Shown: positions 53,145-60,515 of the stretch, piece by piece
Numbering within the stretch: position 1 is the stretch's first letter
How the letters are laid out: each line of letters begins with the position of its first letter
Origin: Defluviicoccus sp.
GTDB taxonomy: Bacteria > Pseudomonadota > Alphaproteobacteria > MPNO01
Assembly: GCA_028820945.1 (NCBI GenBank)
Contig: JAPPHW010000191.1
Location: 1 to 64,000 of the forward strand
Direction of reading: 5' to 3'
DNA length: 64,000 nt
Made by a program: the position numbers and the translations under genes
Notes under the pieces: model-generated
Told to the model about the DNA's origin: nothing
Databases searched by the model: none
What the model saw: only the letters and a program-made list of their open reading frames with translations

Positions 53145-54350
53145 TCACTTTCTCACGATTTTTCCACGGTTGGCAGCGCATATTTGCTCGAACCTTCTCG
53201 GATCCATGCTCGGATCGTAGGTCGTGGATACCCTTTGCGGTGCCCGCTGGCGGCAAGCCAGTCCGGGAGCGCAGGTATGGTCGCGCTCGAAGGTCACGCC
53301 GGGACTGTCTTGGCATTGCGCGGAGAATTTCGCGCAATCGCTCGGCTTTTCCAGAGTGTATTCGACGCAGATCGAGCCCTGTCTGCACGTTATCCTGCAC
53401 CGGTGGTCTTGATTGTGTTGCCGCGCTTTACCGCTGTTCGCCGCAATCTGCGGTTCAGCTTGCTTCCGCTGCTCCTTTGCCGGCGCCGTTCGCCCACCGA
53501 TATCCCGTTTGGCGCCATTGGCGGTTTCCTGTTCTTGCGCTGGTGCCGGTGCAGCAGCCTGTTCGCGGCGTTCGGTATCGTACCTGGCTCGGCGCCGGTC
53601 TAGAACTTCGATTCTCGACTCGTAATCGCGACCTTCAGGTTTCCCGTCCCGGTCCCTGACGCCGGACGACGCAGCCAAGGTCTTGTCGAGCCTCTTCAGG
53701 GTCTCGTCGTAACGCTCTCGGGCCCCGGATGTCCCGGTCGCGATTTCGGAGCCAGGGCTCCCTTCACCCCAGTTGTCGGGGTCACCATCGTCGTTCCCGG
53801 AGGCTTCGCCCAATCCTTCTTCGGCGCCGGCTGTTCCGGCATAGGCGATCGCAGGAAGCGGCTCATCCCCGAGAATGCCGGTCGTCCATTCGTAGAAGGG
53901 CCGCTCCTCCGGAGAAATCGCGAGCGAAGCAAGGGATGCGATACCACCCGCCTTGCCGACCAGCCGCCTGACCCTTGCCTTAGCTGCGCCAACCCTTTCC
54001 CGCACGCCTTCCAGGGCGGCGGACGCACTCTCAACCAGATCCAAAACCGGAAACGCGTCCCTGACGATCTTTCCCGGCACATCCTGGATATCGCTCCAGA
54101 CCTCTCCGACCCTCCTGTCGTCGCCCTCTCCGACGGCATCCAGCATATCGCCGAACAGGCCGGTCAGCGCGCCGAGGTTCTGCTTGACGGACCGGAATGC
54201 AGAAACCTGCGCATAGACTTGTGCGCCGGTTCCGATGCCCCGGGCCCGGTCGAGCCAGCCGGCATCGGCCGGCACCGACGACGACACAAGAACCGCCGCC
54301 AGCAAGAAGATATGCAGCTTGGGTCGGCCTCGGGGAAAAAACCTTGCCAT
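53145..54350 (-). CDS. Exported protein of unknown function
   Basis: A 401-residue protein with a signal peptide (FFPRGRPKLHIFLLAAVLVSSSVPADAGW). A helical N-terminal half (SVKQNLGALTGLFGDMLDAVGEGDDRRVGEVWSDIQDV) is followed by a long acidic/charged disordered region and a Cys-rich C-terminus (HRCRITCRQGSICVEYTLEKPSDCAKFSAQCQDSPGVTF, HTCAPGLACRQ) likely to be disulphide-bonded. It starts 14 bp after the 54365-55342 gene, forming an operon. Confidence 0.7.
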   Translation of the reverse strand: MARFFPRGRPKLHIFLLAAVLVSSSVPADAGWLDRARGIGTGAQVYAQVSAFRSVKQNLGALTGLFGDMLDAVGEGDDRRVGEVWSDIQDVPGKIVRDAFPVLDLVESASAALEGVRERVGAAKARVRRLVGKAGGIASLASLAISPEERPFYEWTTGILGDEPLPAIAYAGTAGAEEGLGEASGNDDGDPDNWGEGSPGSEIATGTSGARERYDETLKRLDKTLAASSGVRDRDGKPEGRDYESRIEVLDRRRARYDTERREQAAAPAPAQEQETANGAKRDIGGRTAPAKEQRKQAEPQIAANSGKARQHNQDHRCRITCRQGSICVEYTLEKPSDCAKFSAQCQDSPGVTFERDHTCAPGLACRQRAPQRVSTTYDPSMDPRRFEQICAANRGKIVRK

Positions 54351-54364
54351 GGCCCAGCTCCGTC

Positions 54365-55342
54365 CTACTCGGTCACCGACAGCAGTGCGAGCCGGCGAAG
54401 CTCGCAAACGCCGTCCGCCATTCGGCACGCGGCGAATACGTAGACGCCGCCTTCTTCGGGAACCGAGCCGACGAGAAGGTGGCCGTTCCCGGCGACGCCG
54501 AGTACCATGTCTAGGGAAAGGCGTTCGACAAAGCCACGCGGCAACTGCACAAGCGCAGCCGCCGTCCCGGCATCAGTCTCCGGCGCAAAGGCGTTCAGCG
54601 AAGCGGCGTCGTCCGCATTAAGAGCATTTTCTATCGTGGTCAGCGTCGCAGCGAGCCATGATAGCCTTTCGTCCGTCCAGGCCGATCTCTGCACAGTATT
54701 CCAGGCAAGCCGCGCCATTGCATAACGGGCGTTCGCGGCCGCGCTCGCGAATGTCAACACGGCGCGTCCCGGCGCCCGGGCTTCGGCCGGGTGGCGCCTG
54801 CCGAAACGTTCGAGACGTTGGGCGGCAATGCGCGCCAGGGTCGCCGCCGGCGAGGATTTCGTCGCAATCCAGGCCGGGAACAACGATACGGACCCCCCCG
54901 GTCCGTCGAGACGCTCGCCGGGCAGCACGCGCGCCCTGTGGACGACATAAGCCTCCCCCTGGCGCCGCCACAGGGTGAACAACGCCACGTCGAGCAGCGG
55001 GTTGAAGTAGAGGGCGACCGGAACGGAGGCGTTCAACCGACCGAGCCTGACGACCGCGTTCTCGAAGAACGGTCCCCACAGCGCGGGCAAAACTTCACCG
55101 GGAACCGTCGCGGCTCCCGGCATCGCCGACAGGACGGACATCGCCGCCTCGTCTCCGGCGAGTGCTGCCGTGCGGAAGGCCAGGGCGGAAACGGCGAACA
55201 GGCGTGCCGGCGATTCCGTCGCTGCACGGGCCGACCACATCTCCCCGAACGCCGAGAACAGCAGAATGAGGCAGACGGCGACCTTTGCTGCGTCGCGATT
55301 CCCCGATCTGCGTCTCTGCAACCGCACGAGCACGAACATCAC
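54365..55342 (-). CDS. Exported or membrane-anchored protein of unknown function
   Basis: A 325-residue protein with an N-terminal hydrophobic segment (AAKVAVCLILLFSAFGEMWSARA). The mature part is Ala-rich, alpha/beta (VPVALYFNPLLDVALFTLWRRQGEAYVVHRARVLPGERLDG) and ends with a short CRMADGVCELRR disulphide candidate. It is the first gene of a two-gene unit facing the ankyrin/MORN gene. No family recognised. Confidence 0.65.
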   Translation of the reverse strand: MMFVLVRLQRRRSGNRDAAKVAVCLILLFSAFGEMWSARAATESPARLFAVSALAFRTAALAGDEAAMSVLSAMPGAATVPGEVLPALWGPFFENAVVRLGRLNASVPVALYFNPLLDVALFTLWRRQGEAYVVHRARVLPGERLDGPGGSVSLFPAWIATKSSPAATLARIAAQRLERFGRRHPAEARAPGRAVLTFASAAANARYAMARLAWNTVQRSAWTDERLSWLAATLTTIENALNADDAASLNAFAPETDAGTAAALVQLPRGFVERLSLDMVLGVAGNGHLLVGSVPEEGGVYVFAACRMADGVCELRRLALLSVTE

Positions 55343-55359
55343 ATTATCACCAAGGACCT

Positions 55360-55392
55360 GCTACAGTCGAGACCGACACGCGCTTGTCGTCG
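55360..55392. repeat. 33-bp direct repeat, right copy
   Basis: Same orientation as 50969-51001, immediately upstream of the start at 55342. Similarity continues weakly beyond the core (GAGCGC..CG). Confidence 0.6.
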
Positions 55393-55559
55393 ACATTTGA
55401 GCGCCCAGCGCACCGAGGCAAAGTGTTGCGCGACTTCGGCCAAAACTCTAGCCGAAGGTCTCACCGCCCACGCATGCGCCTTCGCCAAGTATACTGCGAT
55501 TGACAACGCGTAAGTGGCCGCTTCGGCTGCCCTGGAAGGCATTTACAGTTCCGTTGTCT

Positions 55560-55910
55560 TTAGCAACTTCCGCTACATTTGACCCAAATGACGTGCCCAT
55601 TTCTCTGATAGCCGCCCTCGCATTGCCGACCGTTCTCGTCGATCACACAAAAGCAGCGACCGCAGGACGTGGTAGAGTTAGGGTTCATAGCGTTAACAAG
55701 CCTGGCACCCAGAGTCACGCGCAACACCCGCCCGTGGTTGGCCTTGATGATAGCCTCAGCTATCTCGTGCTGTTCCTCGTGCTCCTCCGGCCAGCTTCCA
55801 GCCCAGAAAATGAAAACGTTATCGGATATCTGTTCGTCAGCGACAGGTTTCGGATCGTCAAGAGTGTTCCAGTTTCCGGTGTCATGGTTAAGTTGGAACG
55901 TTTGCCACAC
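55560..55910 (-). CDS. Small Cys-rich protein of unknown function
   Basis: A 116-residue protein of lower GC: MWQTFQLNHDTGNWNTLDD, VFIFWAGSWPEEHEEQHEIAEAIIKANHGRVLRVTLGARLV, then CGRCFCVIDENGRQCEGGYQRNG...KCSGSC with six Cys. No signal peptide. It may be a zinc or disulphide module. No family recognised. Confidence 0.45.
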   Translation of the reverse strand: MWQTFQLNHDTGNWNTLDDPKPVADEQISDNVFIFWAGSWPEEHEEQHEIAEAIIKANHGRVLRVTLGARLVNAMNPNSTTSCGRCFCVIDENGRQCEGGYQRNGHVIWVKCSGSC

Positions 55911-56014
55911 TGTTCTCTCCCTTCATTCAATCCGACGAAGCCTATTCATTTGACTAGATGGGTGCCCGTTCGTAGCCTCCCCGATCAGGAGACAAAACTG
56001 GCGAGATAGGCACT

Positions 56015-56212
56015 ATGGGGCGCCATGATCTGCTGAGGATTCCAACGGCCCAACAGAAGCTGCTGAAGGAACTCCGCGCCTTCGCCGAGACTACCAAGCG
56101 CGATCTCGCAAAGGCGGAGAGCAATATTCTGGCTAAGCGACTGCGGGGACACACTGGGTTTCCACCAAAGTCCGCCCTTCTTGATCCCTTCCGACTATTA
56201 CTAGTCTCTTGA
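56015..56212 (+). CDS. Short helical protein, uncertain
   Basis: 65 residues: AQQKLLKELRAFAETTKRDLAKAESNILAKRLRG looks like a genuine amphipathic helix, but no good RBS or homologue is recognised. It could be a fragment. Confidence 0.3.
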   Translation: MGRHDLLRIPTAQQKLLKELRAFAETTKRDLAKAESNILAKRLRGHTGFPPKSALLDPFRLLLVS

Positions 56213-56699
56213 TATATCCCGGCGGACATGAAATTTGTTGGATGACTGAATCCTGCTCGGATGTCAGTGCAAACTGTACTCTCTGGTTGTCGTTTCCTTG
56301 GGTTGTGGTCATGCCCTTTTTGCCTTTCGATTGGTCGTCGGATCGGTGGAGTTGCGATTACCGCTCAACGGCAGCTCAGTTTGTTTAGTCGCATTGGCCG
56401 GGACATTGACTTAACCCGGTGCCACTCAATGCGCAAAACGCGCACCCCTGTCGAGCATCGCCTGTTCCCGTTTGCGTACCGTAAGCCGGAAACGGTCCAA
56501 GTTCAACGCAGAGTCTATCCCCGGTGCGCGCGAATCCGCCGTCGCGCGTTCGTGACGCCGCTGACACACCGGCCTGGACAACTCGCCCGATGCCGATAGC
56601 GCTGAAGGGTTGGGGTGGAATAGAGCGTCGATCGGCGCCCTGCAGGCGCTTCCGGCGCGGTTGCAGGGATTGGGTGTGTCCGGTCGACTTCAGCAGGAC
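56213..56699. other. 487-bp gap
   Basis: I see no supported gene, hairpin or repeat here. Confidence 0.35.
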
Positions 56700-57038
56700 C
56701 TACAGCAACTTGACCAGAGCGACGATCAGGCCGCCCTGGGCGATCAGCAAGCCGACCAGCCATTTCATCAGATCGGACTTCGACGCCTCTATAGCGGCCC
56801 TGGTCTCCTGCCGTAGCGCATCCATGCCGGCCTTGGTCTCCTGCCGCAGCGCTTCCATGCCGGCTTCGACCTTCGCAATACGCTCCTCGATCCTCGCGAC
56901 ATCGGCCTTGGTCGCGAGATTGGCGTTGAGCAGGGCGACATGCTCGTCGGCCAGCGTCTCCGCCTGTTGCTCGGTGAAGCCGCAGTCGGTCAGGCGCTTG
57001 ACGAAGCGGTGGGTGTCGAACGCGATGGCCTCGGACAT
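56700..57038 (-). CDS. DUF1640/CCDC90-type coiled-coil membrane protein
   Basis: A 112-residue protein: an N-terminal helix pair (FDTHRFVKRLTDCGFTEQQAETLADEHVALLNANLATK), a coiled coil with heptads (VARIEERIAKVEAGMEALRQETKAGMDALRQETRAAIEA) and a C-terminal TM helix (LVGLLIAQGGLIVALVKLL). This is the CCDC90/DUF1640 layout, common in alphaproteobacteria beside mobile genes. Start ATG 57038. Confidence 0.85.
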   Translation of the reverse strand: MSEAIAFDTHRFVKRLTDCGFTEQQAETLADEHVALLNANLATKADVARIEERIAKVEAGMEALRQETKAGMDALRQETRAAIEASKSDLMKWLVGLLIAQGGLIVALVKLL

Positions 57039-57079
57039 GACGGAATCATAGGAAGCGCGGCGGCGGACGGCAAGCGCCA

Positions 57080-57250
57080 TTCTCGTACGACCGCCCGGCA
57101 GCCTTGCCGAGCATCGCGTCGTCGAGATGAACGCAGCGGTTGATGTAGCTGCCCCGTCGATGACCCAGTAGGCGCCCGCGACACAAAAGCCCTCGCCGTT
57201 CACCACCGCGTGCGAAGCTTGGCGGAGGTCATGCAGCCGCGCATCCGCCA
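57080..57250 (-). pseudogene. Tyrosine recombinase C-terminal remnant, frameshifted
   Basis: The minus strand reads RLHDLRQASHAVVNGEGF then, after a frame change, GHRRGSYINRCVHLDDAMLGKAAGRS. This matches the HxLRHTxASHAVMNG...LLGHRRASTTNRYVHLDDA ending of integrases. Only the last ~60 residues survive. Confidence 0.65.
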
Positions 57251-57600
57251 CGATCCCGACTGCGTCGCGTCAAGCTTGATGCGTGTGTGTTCCCATGACC
57301 GGCGACCGCCACAGTTGCCCATGCACCGCGACCCCGGATTCCGCTCAATCCCCACGGCGGCTTGACCTTGGGAAACGCCCTTGCGAACGTCCCCGATCAC
57401 CGTGGCTGAACGCCGCTTCCGTATGGACTCGCTGACGCGAGGTAAGGTCTTCACACCTGCCGCAGACTCCTACCTTGAGTCAGCCCTGACCGGCCTTCCC
57501 GAGAGAACGATTTCCGTCTTTGTTTCAGACCGTTAGGCGCAATCTCGCCTGACCTGCGATCCCCCGCGCGGTCCCCGTTGTCTTCCCGAAAACGCCGTCC

Positions 57601-57637
57601 CTGTTCCCTGCGAACGGGGCGGCATACGAGGGAACAG
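57601..57637. repeat. 9-bp inverted repeat upstream of integrase pair
   Basis: CTGTTCCCT (57601-57609) and AGGGAACAG (57629-57637) pair perfectly, 16 bp before the first integrase start. It could be a recombinase-binding/attachment core or an operator. Confidence 0.45.
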
Positions 57638-57653
57638 ACCGGGAGACCGCCCC

Positions 57654-58805
57654 ATGCGCATCTACGCCACCGTCAACGACCGGACCGCGCGCCGGAGTTT
57701 CAGGGAACGCAAGCACAGCAAGCGACCGCTGACTGTACTGGACCATACGCTGCCTGCCTTCGGCTTCACGATTACCGCCGACGATACCCGGACGTATTTC
57801 GTCCGCGTGGTCCGCAAGCTGGGCGCGGCCAACATCGCCCTCGGCAAGACCACGGAAACGACCGCCGACGAGGCGCGGGCGAAGGCCGTCGCCGAGATCG
57901 AGGCGGCGCAGGCCGAGCGCAAGGCGGGGCCGCCGATGCGCGACTTCGCCGACGAGTTCATCCGCCGCCGCGCCCATCGCTGGAAGCCGTCCACCCGGAA
58001 GAGCAACCTTCACCTTCTCAAGCGCTACATCCTTCCCCCGCTGGGCGGGAAGCGGGTCGCGGAGATGACCCGTGCCGACGTGCGGCGCTGGTTCGATAGC
58101 TTGAGCGGCACGCCCGGCGTCGCCAACCGCACCCTGCCGGTGTTGTCGGCGATGATGACCGCCGCCGAGCTTTGGGACATCCGGCCCCAGGGCTCCAACC
58201 CCTGCCGCAACATGCGCCGCTACCGGACCGCCCCGCGCGAGCGGTTCCTGTCGGCGGACGAGTTGAAGCGCCTCGGTTTCGTGCTCGACCACGCCGAGGA
58301 TCGGCAGGCCGCCGCCGTGATCCGGCTGCTGCTGTTCACCGGCGCGCGATCCTCCGAGATTGCCGGGCTCAGGTGGGACTGGATACGGGAGACCCGCGCG
58401 GTGTTGCCGGACTCGAAAACGGGGCCGAAGACGATCCAGCTTCCCGCACCCGCGCGGGCCGTGCTGGCGAGCCTGCCGCGCGACGGCGCATTCGTGTTTC
58501 CGAACCGGAAGGGCGACGGTCCGATGGCCGACCTTGCCAAGCGCTGGCTCAAGCTGCGCGCGCTCGCCGGGCTGGACGACGTGCGCATTCATGACACCCG
58601 CCATACCTACGCCTCCCATGCGGTGATGGGCGGCCTCAACCTCTACACCGTGGGCCGGTTGCTGGGCCATGCCGATACCGGCTCGACCGAGCGTTACGCC
58701 CATCTTGCCGACGGGCATTTCCGCGAGGCGGCGGGGCGCATTTCCGGGATCGTCGGCGGCGCGCTCGCCGGTGGCCGGAAGCGGGAGGTGGATCATGGCG
58801 AATAG
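57654..58805 (+). CDS. Tyrosine recombinase/integrase, first of a pair
   Basis: A 383-residue, full-length protein. The N-terminal arm-binding/DUF4102-like segment (TVLDHTLPAFGFTITADDTRTYFVRVVRKLG) and core-binding domain (RRAHRWKPSTRKSNLHLLKRYILPPLGGKRVAEMTRADVRRWFDSLS) precede the catalytic domain: Arg in GARSSEIAGLRWDWI, Lys at SKTGPKTIQL, HDTRHTYAS and LLGHADTGSTERYAHL with Tyr. The start follows GGGAGACC. Its 3' end overlaps the second integrase by 11 bp. Confidence 0.92.
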   Translation: MRIYATVNDRTARRSFRERKHSKRPLTVLDHTLPAFGFTITADDTRTYFVRVVRKLGAANIALGKTTETTADEARAKAVAEIEAAQAERKAGPPMRDFADEFIRRRAHRWKPSTRKSNLHLLKRYILPPLGGKRVAEMTRADVRRWFDSLSGTPGVANRTLPVLSAMMTAAELWDIRPQGSNPCRNMRRYRTAPRERFLSADELKRLGFVLDHAEDRQAAAVIRLLLFTGARSSEIAGLRWDWIRETRAVLPDSKTGPKTIQLPAPARAVLASLPRDGAFVFPNRKGDGPMADLAKRWLKLRALAGLDDVRIHDTRHTYASHAVMGGLNLYTVGRLLGHADTGSTERYAHLADGHFREAAGRISGIVGGALAGGRKREVDHGE

Positions 58806-59970
58806 GACGGGGAAGACACGGCTCAAGGTCGCCGCCATCGCCGCCGCGAGGCCGAAGCCGCGCGAATACACGCTCTGGGACGGAACCCTCACGGGCTTCG
58901 GGCTGCGGGTCCAGCCCTCGGGCGCGAAGTCGTTCATCGTCCAGACCCGCGCGCGGGGCCGGATGCGCAAGATCACGCTCGGGCGGTTCCCCGACATGAG
59001 CCTCGCGGACGCGCGCACGGAGGCCGCCGCCGTGCTTGCCCGAATCTGGGCGGGCGAGGACGTGGCCCCGGCACCCAAGGTCAGGGTCCCGGTGTTCCGC
59101 GACTTCGCCGCGCGCTACCGGGAGCGCCGCAAGGACGTGTGGAAGCCGTCATCGCTGGAGACCTTCGACATCTACATGCGCGGGCGGCTCCTGCCTGCCT
59201 TCGGGCGGCTCAGGCTCGACACCATCGACCATGCGCGGGTCTCGGCGTGGTTCGACGCGGCGAGCGCGGACCGGCCCGGCGCGGCCAACCGGGCGTTCGA
59301 CATCCTGCGCGCCATGCTCAAGACCGCCAGGCAGTGGGGCGAGATCGGCGAGCACGTCCCCGACGCCTGCGCCAACATCACGGTCAATCCGAAGAAGCCC
59401 GTCGCCCGCTATCTCGACAAGGACGAGATCGCCCGGCTCGGCGCGGTGCTGGACCGGCACGCCGGGGACCGTCCCTGGCACGTCGCGGCGCTGCGCCTGC
59501 TGGCCCTGACCGGGGCGCGACTGTCCGAAGCCGTCAATCTGCGGTGGGACGAAATCGGCGAACTGTCCGAAGACGGCGCGAGCGCGCGCATCGAGGACTC
59601 CAAGACCGGACCGCGCACGATCTGGCTCGGGCCGGAAGCGGCGAAGCTGGTCGCGGCGCTGACCCGCGAGCCGGGCGCGGAACGCGTGTTTCCCGATGAC
59701 CTCACGGCGTCGAGGCTTTATACCTTCTGGTGCCGTGTCCGGGAGGAGGCCGGGTTGCCCGGCCTGCGCATTCATGACTGCCGCCATACCTGGGCCTCGC
59801 AGGGCATCATGAACGGCGTCGGCCTGCCCACCGTCGGGCGGCTGCTTGGGCACCGGCGGCTGGCAACGACCGCGATCTATGCCCATCTCGACGACAGCGC
59901 CTTGCAGGCCGCCGCCGAGAAGGCAGCAGGTCGGATCGCGGAGGCGATGGAGTTTGCGAAGTATCGATGA
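58795..59970 (+). CDS. Tyrosine recombinase/integrase, second of a pair
   Basis: A 391-residue, full-length protein. The N-terminal DUF4102 domain is REYTLWDGTLTGFGLRVQPSGAKSFIVQTRARGRMRKITLGRFPDMSLADARTEA; the core-binding domain follows. Catalytic residues: GARLSEAVNLRW, SKTGPRTIWL, HDCRHTWAS and LLGHRRLATTAIYAHL. ATG 58795 has GGGAGGTGG upstream, inside the first gene. Overlap implies coupled expression and perhaps a heteromeric or two-step integration reaction. Confidence 0.92.
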   Translation: MANRTGKTRLKVAAIAAARPKPREYTLWDGTLTGFGLRVQPSGAKSFIVQTRARGRMRKITLGRFPDMSLADARTEAAAVLARIWAGEDVAPAPKVRVPVFRDFAARYRERRKDVWKPSSLETFDIYMRGRLLPAFGRLRLDTIDHARVSAWFDAASADRPGAANRAFDILRAMLKTARQWGEIGEHVPDACANITVNPKKPVARYLDKDEIARLGAVLDRHAGDRPWHVAALRLLALTGARLSEAVNLRWDEIGELSEDGASARIEDSKTGPRTIWLGPEAAKLVAALTREPGAERVFPDDLTASRLYTFWCRVREEAGLPGLRIHDCRHTWASQGIMNGVGLPTVGRLLGHRRLATTAIYAHLDDSALQAAAEKAAGRIAEAMEFAKYR

Positions 59971-60029
59971 GCAGACACATTGGCCATCATGGGGTAGCAA
60001 CGACACGCAGCGTAGGAGCAGAATGCTAC

Positions 60030-60470
60030 ATGAGCGAGAATTCGAGGCCACGCTGGCTTATGCCGGCAACTCTGGCAGCACTCGTCCTCGTTGCTGGCTG
60101 TGCGACTGTAGATGGCACTACACCGGCAGTAGAAGGCACGACGCCGAAGGAGGACACCAAGGCAGGGATCGAACAGTGGAAATGCGGTGACTACTTCGAC
60201 GGCTGCGGACTTTTCGCAACCGATTGCGTAACGCTGACAGCGAGCCGGTACGATGGCACCGGTGAGGTGAAATTCGGCGAAATCGTCGAAACCACGCGGT
60301 TTCAAATTCAGGGAATTGAACGCCGGTGGGATTGGTGCCTGAATGCAGAACTCGCCTATGACTGCGCTTTTGTGATCTCTGTCGATGGAAAGGGCAGCTA
60401 TTACAATTTCCATGGTTCGGACGACGGAAAGGCAAAGCCGAGCGACCTATTCAAATGCTCCAAGCGTTGA
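60030..60470 (+). CDS. Small lipoprotein
   Basis: A 146-residue protein with a type II signal peptide (PRWLMPATLAALVLVAGC, lipobox LVAGC). The mature part has six Cys (KCGDYFDGCGLFATDCVTL, WDWCLNAELAYDCAF, FKCSKR) and is beta-rich. ATG 60030 follows TAGGAGCAG. Function unknown; probably cargo of the integrase-bearing element. Confidence 0.7.
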   Translation: MSENSRPRWLMPATLAALVLVAGCATVDGTTPAVEGTTPKEDTKAGIEQWKCGDYFDGCGLFATDCVTLTASRYDGTGEVKFGEIVETTRFQIQGIERRWDWCLNAELAYDCAFVISVDGKGSYYNFHGSDDGKAKPSDLFKCSKR

Positions 60471-60515
60471 GCGTACGGAAACAGGAATGTCCTACTGAGC
60501 GAGAACGTCACGCTG

